Made by a program: the position numbers and the translations under genes. 64,000 nt of DNA from the NCBI RefSeq assembly GCF_010725485.1, contig NZ_AP022598.1, positions 5,980,197 through 6,044,196 on the forward strand, read 5' to 3'. A model generated the notes under the pieces. The model saw only the letters and a list, made by a program, of their open reading frames with translations, was not told where the DNA came from and did not search any database. Source of the stretch: Mycolicibacterium parafortuitum (GTDB lineage: Bacteria; Actinomycetota; Actinomycetes; Mycobacteriales; Mycobacteriaceae). How positions within the stretch are numbered: the first letter of the stretch is position 1; every line of letters begins with the position of its first letter. Positions 1 through 12,499 of this stretch are shown here, piece after piece.

Positions 1-58
1 ATCGGCGGGCCGAAGCGGCGTATGGGATCGTCGCCCGCAGAAGTTAAGGGCTTAGTAA

Positions 59-1744
<1,686 letters not shown>

Positions 1745-1772
1745 TCTGACCTAACGAGAAAGGCTCTCCGTC

Positions 1773-2054
1773 ATGAACCATGACGCCGACATCGTCGAGG
1801 TCTCCGATCCACGGGACATGACCATCGACGACCCGCCCGCCCCCACCCCGCACTTCCAGGTACTCAAGGGCGAACCCACCCTCGAAGAACTCGCCGCACT
1901 CGTCACCGTGCTGGCCGGCGCCGGCGGCGGCGCACCCGCCGACCCCGGACCCCAGGAACTCAACCTCTGGGGCCACCCGGTCGACAAACTGCGCTACGAC
2001 GTCACCAGCTGGCAACGCACCACCCTGTGGGAACGCACCCACATGCGGCACTGA
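1773..2054 (+). CDS. accE5: Acyl-CoA carboxylase epsilon subunit AccE5
   Basis: Small epsilon subunit that stabilises the AccA3-AccD5 complex. The 93-residue protein has an acidic, proline-rich N-terminus and a C-terminal segment ([20 protein letters not shown] and a WGHP motif) typical of the actinobacterial acyl-CoA carboxylase epsilon family. A GAGAAAGG ribosome-binding site lies about 10 nt before the ATG. It is much shorter than M. tuberculosis AccE5 (about 177 residues), which has a longer N-terminal extension. Its position between accD5 and maf is the conserved one. Confidence 0.93.
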   Translation: MNHDADIVEVSDPRDMTIDDPPAPTPHFQVLKGEPTLEELAALVTVLAGAGGGAPADPGPQELNLWGHPVDKLRYDVTSWQRTTLWERTHMRH

Positions 2055-2062
2055 CCTCGCCG

Positions 2063-2692
2063 ATGACGCGTTTCGTCCTCGGCTCGGCGTCGCAGGGCCG
2101 GCTCAAGGTGCTCAGACAGGCCGGCATCGACCCTGTCGTGGTCGTCTCCGACGTCGACGAGGACGCGCTGATCGGTTCACTCGACCCGGAAACACCACCG
2201 GAAGCCGTGGTCGCGAAACTGGCCAATGCCAAGGCGCTCAGTGTCGCCGCGGCACTCCCCCAAGAGCTGTTGGCCGATTGCGTTGTGCTGGGCTGTGATT
2301 CGATGCTGCACCTGGATGGCCGACTCACGGGTAAGCCCGGCTCGGCGGATGCGGCACGAAGGCAATGGGAGTCGATGGCCGGTACCGTCGGGCATCTGCT
2401 CACCGGACACGCGCTGCTACGGCTGACCGACGGCGTGATCACCCACACCGAGGGCGATACCGGCAGCACCGCCATTCATTTCGGATCGCCGAGCGCAGCC
2501 GACCTCGACCGCTACGTGGACACTGGTGAACCGATCCACGTCGCGGGGGCGTTCACCCTGGACGGCCTCGGCGGCTGGTTTATCGATCGGATCGACGGCG
2601 ACCCGTCGAACGTGATCGGGGTCAGTCTGCCCGTGATCCGACAGCTGCTCGGCCGCGCGGAGCTGTCGGTCACCGACTTCTGGACGCGCTGA
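2063..2692 (+). CDS. maf: Maf-like nucleotide pyrophosphatase (Rv3282-like)
   Basis: Maf/HAM1-fold nucleoside triphosphate pyrophosphatase, thought to clear non-canonical or modified nucleotides from the pool. The 209-residue protein begins [13 protein letters not shown], the family signature (LASxSxxR), and contains the catalytic stretch VVLGCDSML followed by [11 protein letters not shown]. The ATG at 2063 is chosen because it puts this signature at the N-terminus and starts 8 nt after the accE5 stop; an upstream in-frame ATG (2027) would overlap accE5. Its stop codon directly abuts the stop of the convergent secreted-protein gene at 2693, with no spacer. Confidence 0.92.
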   Translation: MTRFVLGSASQGRLKVLRQAGIDPVVVVSDVDEDALIGSLDPETPPEAVVAKLANAKALSVAAALPQELLADCVVLGCDSMLHLDGRLTGKPGSADAARRQWESMAGTVGHLLTGHALLRLTDGVITHTEGDTGSTAIHFGSPSAADLDRYVDTGEPIHVAGAFTLDGLGGWFIDRIDGDPSNVIGVSLPVIRQLLGRAELSVTDFWTR

Positions 2693-3049
2693 CTAGCAGC
2701 CCGGGTAACGCCGTTTGAGCGCGAACGTCACGCGCTGAGGCTTCGCACCGACCTTCACCGTCGAGTCGGCGCGCGGCGACTGACCGCACACGACCCAGTT
2801 GGTGTAGTTGTAGACCACCTGGTTGTTGACCGAGTCATAGATGTTGAACCGCACGTTGTCTTCTCCGGCGGCTCCGATGACGCTGTTCACGGCGCGCTCC
2901 AGGACCTCGCCACGCAGCGCCGGCATCGTCCACGTCGACGACTGAGCACCGGCGATCGGCGCAGCCGCGATTCCCGCGGCCACTATTCCGACAGATGCCG
3001 CCAATGCCGCGATGTTCCGCCCTTGCCTCGTGAAACCCTTGCGCTCCAT
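2693..3049 (-). CDS. Secreted PASTA-like protein, copy 1
   Basis: Exported 118-residue protein of unknown role. A signal peptide is clear: a KGFTRQGR basic end, an alanine-rich core and a cleavage-type ending GAQS near residue 36. The mature part (MPALRGEVLERA ... NWVVCGQSPRADSTV ... VTFALKRRYPGC) resembles a single PASTA domain, with the typical 'MPxLxG' opening and a 'V..Q.P..G..V' centre, and has two cysteines that could form a disulfide. It is a tandem paralogue of the next gene (about 70 bp apart). PASTA modules often bind muropeptides; binding here is only inference. Confidence 0.72.
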   Translation of the reverse strand: MERKGFTRQGRNIAALAASVGIVAAGIAAAPIAGAQSSTWTMPALRGEVLERAVNSVIGAAGEDNVRFNIYDSVNNQVVYNYTNWVVCGQSPRADSTVKVGAKPQRVTFALKRRYPGC

Positions 3050-3122
3050 GGCAAGAACCCTAGCGTTGGCTGTGGGTTCACTGCCAACGCTTCGATAACG
3101 ATTTGCTAAAGGCGACCCGCGC

Positions 3123-3491
3123 CTAGGCCCCGCAGTGCTCCGCGCCGGGTCGCTCGACCAGCAGCGTCACCGACTTCGTCTTCTGCGTCAGCTTGCTGCC
3201 CGCCTTCGGCGATTCCCCGCAGACGACCCAGTTCTCCAGGTTGTAGACCGGGGCGTGGTTCGGTGCGACGACCTTGAACGTCAACGGCATCTGCTCGACG
3301 TCGGCCTCGACTTCCTGCTCGGCCGAGAACAGGAGCTTGTCCTTCAGGTCCGGCATCACCCACATCGCGTCGGGTTCCTTGTACTGGATCAGGCCGTCGT
3401 CCGCATGCGCGCCCGCAGGGCCGGCCGCACCGATCGCGCCAACGAACAACGCACCCGCCGCGATAGTTGCTGAGACAAATTTCTTCTGCAC
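3123..3491 (-). CDS. Secreted PASTA-like protein, copy 2
   Basis: Exported 122-residue paralogue of the neighbouring gene at 2693-3049. It starts at GTG 3491 with an AAGGGG ribosome-binding site, then a signal peptide ending near GAHADD. The mature part shares the order of motifs with copy 1: WVMPDLKDKLL, then NLENWVVCGESPKAGSKL, then VTLLVERPGAEHC, again with two cysteines. The two genes are probably co-transcribed leftwards. No enzymatic motif is visible; a cell-wall or periplasmic ligand-binding role is inference from the PASTA-like pattern. Confidence 0.72.
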   Translation of the reverse strand: MQKKFVSATIAAGALFVGAIGAAGPAGAHADDGLIQYKEPDAMWVMPDLKDKLLFSAEQEVEADVEQMPLTFKVVAPNHAPVYNLENWVVCGESPKAGSKLTQKTKSVTLLVERPGAEHCGA

Positions 3492-3817
3492 TGCACACCC
3501 CTTGAGTAGGTATCAGCCAGCCCGATGGAGGCCGACTCCCCAGTGAATGCTCGATAGGGCCGGACACGAAGCGTCGTCGCTCCGCCATGCGCTGCTGTCC
3601 AGGCAACTCTAAGCGAGCCCGCCCCGTGGTGCCGCCGTCCCCAGCAAACTGACAGGAATCCTCAAGCGCCCCTGCAGCCAGCCCGGCCCACACACCGGTC
3701 GACCCAAAAGAAAAACGGGCGGTGATCTGAACCACGTTTCAGTTGCGAGCGCGCATGTACGTGGGTAAATAGCGAAGAAGTGACGGGCATGATCATTCGT
3801 CCGGTGGGGGGCACCGC
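3492..3817. other. Intergenic region between divergent genes
   Basis: About 326 bp separate the leftward secreted-protein gene from the rightward acyltransferase gene, so it should hold both promoters. A run of A residues (AAAAGAAAAA near 3711) and a GGGTAA hexamer at 3763-3768 stand out, but the latter lacks a well-spaced -35. The acyltransferase start at 3818 is preceded by a strong G-run (GGTGGGGGG). No small ORF with a credible ribosome-binding site was seen. Confidence 0.4.
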
Positions 3818-5107
3818 ATGGTTACACGCTTCGATCAATGGCGGGAATCGTCTGCGCGTCGGCGTCGACGTGCAGAACGAGCAAATATCAGGCTGGACGT
3901 CCAAGGGTTGCGCATGGTCGCGGTCCTTGCGGTGCTGGCCCATCATCTGACCGGCTGGCCGCAGGGCGGCTTCGTCGGCATCGACATCTTCTTCGTGATT
4001 GCCGGCTACTTCGCTACTGAGAGTTTGCTGACGACCGCCGCGGACACGGGCAGGCCGGAGCTCCGCAACTTCTACCTCGGGCGGCTGCGCCGCATCGTGC
4101 CCGCCGCGACCGTCGTCCTGATCCTGACGATCGCCGCGTCGGCCCTTGCCTTTTCGGCATCGCGGGCCCGGGACGTCGGCATCGACGCGCTGTACGCGTT
4201 CTTCTTCGTGGCGAACTGGCACTTCGCGGCCGACGGCGTCGATCCCGTCACCACCACCGACACCGCGTCCCCGTTGCTGCACTATTGGCCGCTGGCGGTC
4301 GAGGAGCAGGTCTTCATCGCGTGGCCGCTGCTGATCCTGGCCGTCACCGCGATCGCCGTGCGCAAAGCGTGCAGCGACGAACGGTGGCGCGCCCACCTCG
4401 GCGCCGCGGTCGGCGGCGTCGCCGTCGCGTCCCTGGCCTGGGCGGCCTACCAGACCATGACCTCGCCGACCGTAGCGTTCCTCAGCACCTTCACCCGCGT
4501 CTGGGAACTCGGCGTCGGCGCACTACTGGCGGTGGCCGCCGGCAGCCTTGCGCGTCTCCCCGATCCGCTGCGCCCGATCCTGTCGTGGCTCGGCCTGGCG
4601 CTCATCGGCGCCGCGTTCGTCCTGATCGACGGCACGTCCGGATTCCCGGCACCGTGGGCGCTGCTGCCGGTCGCCGGCGCGGCCCTGGTGATCGGCGCGG
4701 GCATCGGGCGTGAACCCAACCTGCAGGGCTTCCTGCGCAATCGCGCCAGCACCTACCTCGGCGACCTCTCCTACTCGCTGTACCTGGTGCACTGGCCGGT
4801 GATCGTGCTACTGGCGACCGTGATGGACCGCGACGCGTACTACTACGCCAGCGCGGTCACGCTGACCCTCGGGCTCGCCGTCGCGCTGCACCACTTCGTC
4901 GAGAACCCGATGCGCTACGCCGACCGGGGCGCCCTGCGGCAGGCCCGCGAGGACCGCAGGCACGGCCTGCACCACACCAGCCCGGCCACCAAGCTCGCCG
5001 GGGTGGGCGCGCTGATCCTGATCACCCTCAGCGTCATCAGTTACGCGATGAGCCCCGAGGCGATCGACGCACCCGCACCGGTGGCACCCGCGGTCCCCGC
5101 CCCCTGA
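3818..5107 (+). CDS. Acyltransferase-3 family membrane protein (OafA/YrhL-like)
   Basis: Integral membrane O-acyltransferase of 429 residues, of the family that acylates cell-surface sugars or lipids. Family motifs are present in order: RLDVQGLRMVAVLAVLAHHL with the catalytic-type histidine, GGFVGIDIFFVIAGYF, then SPLLHYWPLAVEEQVFIAWP. About ten hydrophobic segments follow, and the protein ends in an Ala/Pro-rich tail, so the periplasmic SGNH esterase domain found in longer relatives is absent. The start is supported by a G-rich ribosome-binding site. The gene stands alone between divergent and same-strand neighbours; its substrate cannot be told from sequence. Confidence 0.88.
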   Translation: MVTRFDQWRESSARRRRRAERANIRLDVQGLRMVAVLAVLAHHLTGWPQGGFVGIDIFFVIAGYFATESLLTTAADTGRPELRNFYLGRLRRIVPAATVVLILTIAASALAFSASRARDVGIDALYAFFFVANWHFAADGVDPVTTTDTASPLLHYWPLAVEEQVFIAWPLLILAVTAIAVRKACSDERWRAHLGAAVGGVAVASLAWAAYQTMTSPTVAFLSTFTRVWELGVGALLAVAAGSLARLPDPLRPILSWLGLALIGAAFVLIDGTSGFPAPWALLPVAGAALVIGAGIGREPNLQGFLRNRASTYLGDLSYSLYLVHWPVIVLLATVMDRDAYYYASAVTLTLGLAVALHHFVENPMRYADRGALRQAREDRRHGLHHTSPATKLAGVGALILITLSVISYAMSPEAIDAPAPVAPAVPAP

Positions 5108-5161
5108 TCTGGACACGATTGAGGCCAGATCCGAGCCGGCCCGCCCGGTAGGCTCTGTGAC

Positions 5162-6058
5162 GTGCCACTACCTGCCGATCCCAGCCCTGCCCTGCAGTCC
5201 TACGCCCACCCCGAGCGACTGGTCACCGCCGACTGGCTGTCCGGCAATCTCGGCAGGCCCGGCCTGGCCATCGTCGAGTCCGACGAGGACGTACTGCTCT
5301 ACGACACCGGCCACATCCCCGGCGCCGTCAAGATCGACTGGCACACCGACCTCAACGACCCGAACGTGCGTGACTACATCACCGGCGAGCAATTCGCCGA
5401 CCTGATGAACCGCAAGGGCATCTCCCGCGACGACACCGTGGTGATCTACGGCGACAAGAGCAACTGGTGGGCCGCCTACGCGCTGTGGGTCTTCACCCTG
5501 TTCGGCCACCCCGATGTGCGACTGCTCGACGGCGGCCGCAACCTGTGGATCTCCGACGGCCGCGACACCACCCTGGACGTGCCGAACAAGCAGACCACCG
5601 GCTACCCCGTCGTCGAGCGCAACGACGCTCCGATCCGCGCGTTCAAGGACGACGTGCTCGCCATTCTCGGCAAGCAGCCGCTGATCGACGTGCGCTCCCC
5701 GCAGGAGTACACCGGCGAGCGCACCCACATGCCGGACTACCCCGAAGAGGGAGCGCTGCGCGGCGGCCACATCCCGACCGCGGTGTCCATCCCGTGGGCG
5801 AAGGCCGCGCTGGACAACGGAAAGTTCCGCAGCAGAGCCGAACTCGACGAGCTCTACGGCTTCCTGACCCCCGACGACGAGACGGTGGTGTACTGCCGCA
5901 TCGGTGAGCGCTCCAGCCACACCTGGTTCGTGCTGACCCACCTGCTCGGCCTGCCCGGCGTGCGCAACTACGACGGCTCCTGGACTGAGTGGGGCAACGC
6001 GGTGCGGGTCCCGGTGGCCGTCGGGGAACAGCCGGGCGAAGCGCCGGGCGCCAAATGA
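5162..6058 (+). CDS. sseA: Thiosulfate sulfurtransferase SseA
   Basis: Two-domain rhodanese (298 residues) that transfers sulfane sulfur. The inactive N-terminal rhodanese domain (residues about 18-135) contains [11 protein letters not shown]; the catalytic domain (about 160-285) carries [14 protein letters not shown] and the active-site loop [10 protein letters not shown] with Cys245. The GTG start gives VPLPADPSP, matching the M. tuberculosis SseA N-terminus. Its stop overlaps the start of the SufE-like gene (ATGA), so the two are translationally coupled. This fits a sulfur-relay pair in which SseA persulfide is passed to the SufE-like protein; that transfer is inference. Confidence 0.95.
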   Translation: MPLPADPSPALQSYAHPERLVTADWLSGNLGRPGLAIVESDEDVLLYDTGHIPGAVKIDWHTDLNDPNVRDYITGEQFADLMNRKGISRDDTVVIYGDKSNWWAAYALWVFTLFGHPDVRLLDGGRNLWISDGRDTTLDVPNKQTTGYPVVERNDAPIRAFKDDVLAILGKQPLIDVRSPQEYTGERTHMPDYPEEGALRGGHIPTAVSIPWAKAALDNGKFRSRAELDELYGFLTPDDETVVYCRIGERSSHTWFVLTHLLGLPGVRNYDGSWTEWGNAVRVPVAVGEQPGEAPGAK

Positions 6059-6465
6059 CCATGCCGGCCGCGCTGGCCGAGGTGGTGTCGGACTTCAAAG
6101 ACGTTGAGGGACAAGACAAACTGGCCCTGCTGCTGGAGTTCGCCGACGAGCTACCCCCGCTGCCCGCCGAACTCGAAGAGGCGGCGATGGAACCGGTGCC
6201 GGAATGCCAGTCGCCGCTGTTCCTGCACGTCGACGCCGGCGACCGCGACCACGTCCGGCTGTACTTCAGCGCCCCCGCCGAGGCGCCGACCACCCGCGGC
6301 TTCGCCGCGATCCTGGCCACCGGGCTCGACGGGCAGTCCGCCGGCGATATCCTCGCCGTCCCCGACGACTTCTACACCGACCTCGGCCTGGCCAAGCTGA
6401 TCAGCCCGCTACGGCTGCGCGGCATGTCGGCGATGCTGACCCGGATCAAGAACCGCCTCAAGTAA
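6055..6465 (+). CDS. SufE-like sulfur acceptor protein (Rv3284-like)
   Basis: Cytosolic 136-residue protein of the SufE/CsdE fold, which accepts persulfide sulfur on one cysteine for Fe-S cluster or other sulfur metabolism. The conserved cysteine sits in the motif [11 protein letters not shown] (Cys51), matching the 'CxSxVW'-type SufE loop, and the C-terminal helix region ([19 protein letters not shown]) matches the family. It overlaps sseA by 4 nt, pointing to SseA as the sulfur donor rather than a SufS desulfurase, none of which is nearby. The partner assignment is inference from context. Confidence 0.88.
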   Translation: MTMPAALAEVVSDFKDVEGQDKLALLLEFADELPPLPAELEEAAMEPVPECQSPLFLHVDAGDRDHVRLYFSAPAEAPTTRGFAAILATGLDGQSAGDILAVPDDFYTDLGLAKLISPLRLRGMSAMLTRIKNRLK

Positions 6466-6549
6466 CACCGGCGGCCATCCGCGGCGATAAGACAGTGACC
6501 GCGAACGACCATGCGCATCCCCGGTGGGGATGCCCAGAAGGGGAGACGG

Positions 6550-6867
6550 ATGACGACCACGGGATGGGATCGGGCGCGCAAGATCGCCGCATGGAGCGCG
6601 GTACTGGCCGCACCGACGGCGCTGCTGGTGCTCTCGGCCGGGACCGCGTCGGCAGACCGGATCAGCCCCAACCGGACCGTCAACAGCGGCCAGGGCACCG
6701 TGTCCAAGGACGCGACGTTCGGCGAGGTGCGTGGCGCCGATGACGCGCTGCACGCCCAGGGCGAGATCCGCGACTCGATGATCGCTGTCCCCGGACGCAT
6801 CGACGGCACCCGCGCCCGCGGCTTCCGGCCCAGCTGGTCCGGCGGACCCGCCATGGGTCGCTGGTGA
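6550..6867 (+). CDS. Small secreted protein of unknown function
   Basis: A 105-residue exported protein. The ATG at 6550 has a strong GGGGAG ribosome-binding site about 6 nt upstream; an upstream in-frame ATG at 6511 has none. A signal peptide is visible (basic RARK, hydrophobic AAWSAVLAAPTALLVLSAGTASA, cleavage about residue 34). The mature part is short, polar and ends in FRPSWSGGPAMGRW; no known domain is recognised. It stands between the sseA-sufE-like pair and the convergent sulP gene. Confidence 0.6.
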   Translation: MTTTGWDRARKIAAWSAVLAAPTALLVLSAGTASADRISPNRTVNSGQGTVSKDATFGEVRGADDALHAQGEIRDSMIAVPGRIDGTRARGFRPSWSGGPAMGRW

Positions 6868-6885
6868 GCTGACCCGGCTCCCCTC

Positions 6886-8514
6886 TCAGCCCGCCTCTTG
6901 GCGGACATGGCTGCGGGCATGCGCGATCGCGTCGTCGAGCGAATCGAGTAAGTGGTTCTCGTGGCGCAGCGCGTCGATGACCCCGACGTTGTCCAGCAGC
7001 GCCCGATGTTCGGGCTGCACGCCCTTGATGATCACGGTGATGCCCCGGGACTCGAGATCCTCGACGATCTCGGCCAGCGTGTTGGCGCCGGTGGCATCGA
7101 GCATGCCCAGCTGGGACATCCGGATGATCACCACCGCCACATCGCGGTGATGCTCGTCGACGATCGCCGATGAGATGCGTTCGGCGGCTCCGAAGAACAT
7201 CGCGCCGTCGAGCCGCAGCAGCACGATGCGGTCGTCGCCCGGGCACGGCGGGCCCGGAAGCTCCTCGCGGGTGACGCTGCTGCGCCGGGCCAGCGCCCGC
7301 AACGCGAACACCGCGGCGACGATGACACCGATCTCGACCGCCTCGATCAGATCGAACACGATCGTGATCGACGCCGTGACCACGAACGTCACCGCGTCCG
7401 AGCGCGTCGACGTCACGATCCGCATCACCGTGCGCGCCGAAACCATCCGCACCGACGTCACCATCAGCACCGCCGCCAGCGACGCCAGCGGGATCGCCGC
7501 GACCGGCCCACTGGCCAGATAGACCACCCCGAGCAGCACCAGCGAGTGCACGATCGCCGACAGCCGGGTGCGGGCACCGGAACGCACGTTGACCGCGGTG
7601 CGCGCGATCGCCCCGGTGGCCGGCATGCCGCCGAACAGCCCGGAGGCCACCGACGCCAGCCCCTGCCCGACCAATTCCCGGTTCGGGTCGTAGCTGCCGG
7701 TGCGCGACATCGTCGCCGCGACCCGCGCGGACAACAGCGATTCGATCGCCGCCAGCGCCGCGATCGCCAACGCCGCACCAGAGAGCGCCCGCAACGCGGC
7801 CAGATCCGTATGCGGCAGCACCGGCGCGGGCAGATGCGCGGGCAACTCCCCGATGCGCGCGACCGTCAGCGAGAACGCGATCGCCACCCCGGTCGCGGCC
7901 ACGACCGCGACCAGCGACGCCGGGATCGCGCGGTGCAGCCGCGGCAGCCCGACCATCAGGACCACCACCAGCGCCACGATCGCCAGCGCCGGCGCGGCCG
8001 CCGACCACTCGATCGCGCGCAGCGACTGCCACGCCGCGGCCAGCGGCCGCTCCCCCTGCGGTGTCGACTGGCCGAGGGCGGCCGGGATCTGCTGCAGGAA
8101 GATGATCGCGGCGATCCCGAGGGTGAAGCCCTCGATCACCGGCCACGGGATGAACGTCACCGCCCGGCCCAGACCCGCGACGCCGGCCGCCAGCACGATC
8201 AGCCCGGCCAGCACCGTCACCAACGCCAGGCTCGGCAGTCCGTACTGCGCGACGATCGGCGCCAGCACCACCGCCATCGCACCCGTCGGACCGGACACCT
8301 GGACGTGCGACCCACCGAAGACCGCGGCGACCAGACCGGCCACCACCGCGGTGATCAACCCGGCGGCCGCGCCGGTTCCCGAGCTGATCCCGAACGCCAA
8401 CGCCAGCGGCAGCGCCACCACCCCGACCGTCACCCCGGCCAGCACGTCGCGGCGCCAGCTGCGCGGCACCTCGGCGTAGTCGGCGCGCCGGGGCATCAAC
8501 GATGCGATGTTCAC
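6886..8514 (-). CDS. SulP-family anion transporter with STAS domain
   Basis: SLC26/SulP-type inner-membrane transporter of 542 residues, for sulfate, bicarbonate or a related anion. The transmembrane domain (residues about 20-395) has the family signatures LAGVTVGVVALPLALAFGI, GGSHVQVSGPTGAMAVV and an AIARTAVNVRSGARTRLS loop. A C-terminal STAS domain follows (about 415-535: IVLLRLDGAMFFG ... VVIIRMSQLGMLDATGA). The GTG start overlaps the stop of the upstream arsR-type gene (GTGA), so regulator and transporter form a coupled operon. Unlike M. tuberculosis Rv3273 there is no fused carbonic anhydrase. The substrate is not determined. Confidence 0.9.
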   Translation of the reverse strand: MNIASLMPRRADYAEVPRSWRRDVLAGVTVGVVALPLALAFGISSGTGAAAGLITAVVAGLVAAVFGGSHVQVSGPTGAMAVVLAPIVAQYGLPSLALVTVLAGLIVLAAGVAGLGRAVTFIPWPVIEGFTLGIAAIIFLQQIPAALGQSTPQGERPLAAAWQSLRAIEWSAAAPALAIVALVVVLMVGLPRLHRAIPASLVAVVAATGVAIAFSLTVARIGELPAHLPAPVLPHTDLAALRALSGAALAIAALAAIESLLSARVAATMSRTGSYDPNRELVGQGLASVASGLFGGMPATGAIARTAVNVRSGARTRLSAIVHSLVLLGVVYLASGPVAAIPLASLAAVLMVTSVRMVSARTVMRIVTSTRSDAVTFVVTASITIVFDLIEAVEIGVIVAAVFALRALARRSSVTREELPGPPCPGDDRIVLLRLDGAMFFGAAERISSAIVDEHHRDVAVVIIRMSQLGMLDATGANTLAEIVEDLESRGITVIIKGVQPEHRALLDNVGVIDALRHENHLLDSLDDAIAHARSHVRQEAG

Positions 8515-8888
8515 GATCCGGCCACCGGCGGTAGCGACGACAGCGCGTCGATCTGCTCTCTGTTGGCGGCCAGCGTGTCGGCCAGGAACGCCCGCGCGAT
8601 CACCAGCAACTCGGAGATCTTCGGATGGGCGAGTTGGTAATACACCGCGTTGCCGACCCGCTGGGCCTCGACGACCCGGTGCCGCTTGAGGACGGCCAGA
8701 TGCTGCGACAGCAGCGTCGCCTCCAGCCCGGTCTGCTCCAAGATGTCGCTGACCGGGGCCGGGCCGTCGGCGACCGACAGGATCTCCAGCACCCTGATCC
8801 GGGCCGGATGCGCCAGCGCCTTGAAGAGGTTGGCCTTGATCTCGTACAGCGGCCGCTCACCGCCCGCGAGGAATCCCTGCATACTCAC
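8511..8888 (-). CDS. ArsR/SmtB-family transcriptional regulator
   Basis: Winged-helix repressor of 125 residues. The core (FKALAHPARIRVLEILSVADG ... LEQTGLEATLLSQHLAVLKRHRVVEAQRVGNAVYYQLA) is a canonical ArsR DNA-binding domain. The usual metal-binding cysteine box (CVC) in the recognition helix is absent, so it is probably not an As/Cd/Zn sensor of the classic site type. It starts at GTG 8888 or ATG 8882; neither has a strong ribosome-binding site. It overlaps sulP by 4 nt and likely represses the operon through the palindrome just upstream. The effector is unknown. Confidence 0.9.
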   Translation of the reverse strand: MSMQGFLAGGERPLYEIKANLFKALAHPARIRVLEILSVADGPAPVSDILEQTGLEATLLSQHLAVLKRHRVVEAQRVGNAVYYQLAHPKISELLVIARAFLADTLAANREQIDALSSLPPVAGS

Positions 8889-8902
8889 GCACTCACACTT
8901 GA

Positions 8903-10867
<1,965 letters not shown>

Positions 10868-10878
10868 GCACAGCTCGA

Positions 10879-10916
10879 ACGAACGGGGCGCCACCGCGTT
10901 GTGGCGCCCCGTTCGT
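10879..10916 (+). terminator. Hairpin terminator after accA3
   Basis: A perfect 16-bp inverted repeat (arms 10879-10894 and 10901-10916) closes on a 6-nt loop CGCGTT, starting about 11 nt after the accA3 stop. The T-tract after it is weak (TCATT), as is common in mycobacteria. Confidence 0.85.
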
Positions 10917-10938
10917 CATTCGTGGGGAGGCTGAATCC

Positions 10939-11262
10939 GTGGAGCCCGTCGAGATCAATGCCGGCGCGTGGTACCTGCGGGCGCTGCGTGCCGACGACCG
11001 CGTCGACGACCGGCCCGCGCTCGCCGATCTCGGTGAGCATCGCGCCGACCACGTCGATCGCCGTGCCGCGCAATGGGATTCCGACGAGGTCTATTCGTGG
11101 GCGGTGTGTGAGCCGACGACCGGCGAACTGCTGGCCGAGGTCACGCTGACCCCGGCCACCGGCGAGGTCGCGACGCGCACCCGGCCCGGCCACGAGGACG
11201 CCGCGTATACCGGCGCCGAGGCGGTGCGGCGGTTCGCCGCCGCGATCCTCGACCAGACGTGA
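10939..11262 (+). CDS. Conserved hypothetical protein, GNAT-like N-terminal fragment
   Basis: A 107-residue protein starting at GTG 10939 with a GGGGAGG ribosome-binding site. The sequence WYLRALRADDRVDDRPAL and SWAVCEPTTGELLAEVTLTP resembles the first strands of RimJ-type GNAT acetyltransferases, but the protein ends before an acetyl-CoA loop (QxxGxG/A) would occur, so it is either a stand-alone small family or a degenerate GNAT. It lies directly downstream of the accA3 terminator and may use its own promoter. Function unknown. Confidence 0.6.
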   Translation: MEPVEINAGAWYLRALRADDRVDDRPALADLGEHRADHVDRRAAQWDSDEVYSWAVCEPTTGELLAEVTLTPATGEVATRTRPGHEDAAYTGAEAVRRFAAAILDQT

Positions 11263-11267
11263 CGCGA

Positions 11268-11306
11268 CCCGCCCCGGGCGGAGGTCGGGACTCCGACCGG
11301 GGCGGG
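11268..11306 (+). terminator. Possible terminator hairpin
   Basis: A 9-bp GC-only stem (arms 11268-11276 and 11298-11306) encloses a second 6-bp stem (11283-11288 / 11293-11298), shortly after the stop at 11262 and before a convergent gene. It has no T-run. The two stems share one base and may be alternatives. Confidence 0.5.
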
Positions 11307-11380
11307 CCGACGGCTGCGGAACAGGGATACGCCGCACCTTTCTCGACGGCGTCAGATCCCCCTGACCCAGGCAGCCGGGG

Positions 11381-11560
11381 CTAGAAGCCGTACCGGGATT
11401 CGGTGAGCATCTGGTAGTAGACGCGCGAATGCGTGTCCGGTGCCATGTTGCTCTCGTTGATCCCGGTGGCCGCGGCGGCGGTGCCGGCCATGCCGAGGGT
11501 CGCGCCGAAGATCGCGGCGGACAGCAGCGGGGTGGCGAAGAAGCGGCTTAAGCGGGTCAT
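11381..11560 (-). CDS. Small secreted protein of 59 residues
   Basis: A short exported protein starting at ATG 11560 with an ideal GGAGG ribosome-binding site 6-7 nt upstream. The first about 32 residues form a signal peptide (TRLSRFF, hydrophobic AAIFGATLGMAGTAAAA). The mature peptide is only about 27 residues (TGINESNMAPDTHSRVYYQML and ESRYGF) and has no recognised domain. The open frame continues upstream without a credible start, which is why the ribosome-binding site decides the start. Function unknown. Confidence 0.6.
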   Translation of the reverse strand: MTRLSRFFATPLLSAAIFGATLGMAGTAAAATGINESNMAPDTHSRVYYQMLTESRYGF

Positions 11561-11696
11561 GTCGGGCCTCCGTGAGTCCTGGCCGGTGCCGGTGTGTTCC
11601 GGCGATGGGATAACTCTCGCGCACCGGCGCCGCCCCGTCTGTCGGGTGATCAGCCCCTGGACCGGTGGAATCTGCTGTCCCCTGATCGGAGGACAG

Positions 11697-12242
11697 TCAG
11701 CGGCTGTCGATGTCGCGTCCGGTACCCAGGTCCCCGCACTCGACGGCGACGACGTCGTAGCGGCCCCGCAGGAACGGTCCGGCGCCGTCGTCGCCGGCAA
11801 GGGTGTCGAGCAGCTGCGGCAGGTGGGCGCGGGCGATGACGACCGGGTGGCCGGGCCGTCCGCCGTAGCGCGCCCGGGCCAGCCCCGACGCCGAGTCGCG
11901 CGCGGCGTACAGCACGCGCCGCACGGCGGCGGCCCCGACGTCCGGGGTGTCCACCGTCGTCAGGACGACGAAGTCCGCACCCTCGGCAGCCCGGATGCCG
12001 GCCCGCACGGAGGCACTCAGGCCGTCGCGCCAGTCCTCGGCGACCACCGCGCGGGCCGGCGCGTGCACGTCGACGATCGCCGCGCCGAGCACCACCACGA
12101 CCTCGTCGCACCCCCCGCCGTGCAGCGCGGCGACGCCGCGCCGCAGCCACTCCCCGTCCTCGGCGAGCACCTTCGGCATCCCGAACCGGGTCCCCGCACC
12201 CGCGGCCAGGACCACGCCGGTGGACGAAAGACGCTGTGCCAT
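11697..12242 (-). CDS. MobA/MocA-like nucleotidyltransferase
   Basis: A 181-residue protein of the MobA-like NTP transferase family (molybdenum-cofactor cytidylyl- or guanylyl-transferase). The N-terminal nucleotide loop is VVLAAGAGTRFGMPKVL, followed by the metal-binding aspartate region LTTVDTPDV and the substrate-side motif GRPGHPVVI. ATG 12242 is preferred over GTG 12254 because a GAGAGGTG ribosome-binding site lies about 9 nt before it. No other molybdopterin genes are adjacent, so the exact nucleotide and cofactor are undetermined. Confidence 0.8.
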   Translation of the reverse strand: MAQRLSSTGVVLAAGAGTRFGMPKVLAEDGEWLRRGVAALHGGGCDEVVVVLGAAIVDVHAPARAVVAEDWRDGLSASVRAGIRAAEGADFVVLTTVDTPDVGAAAVRRVLYAARDSASGLARARYGGRPGHPVVIARAHLPQLLDTLAGDDGAGPFLRGRYDVVAVECGDLGTGRDIDSR

Positions 12243-12499
12243 AGTTCTTTTCACCTCTCCACGCCGGGTGGGCGACGTCGCAGCCCGCAGCCAAGCTGAG
12301 CGTTTGTTAACAACCTCTCACAATCGTTGTCCAACATCGCCACCCCGGCGTAGGGTTCGGCACAGGGTTGAGCGCAACAGCCTTCTGGAAACGTCATCGA
12401 CCCGCGGGACGCAGAAGCTCTCGCGCAGGCTTTGAGAATCTAGGGCCACCCTTGACGTGACACCGCAGCACGAATCTCGCACTCTCGATCGGAGTCACC

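Noticed and set aside
3745..3770. SigF promoter for the acyltransferase gene (GGGTAA at 3763)
   Set aside because: No GTTT/GGWWT element at 16-17 nt; the nearest GTTT is 23 nt away.
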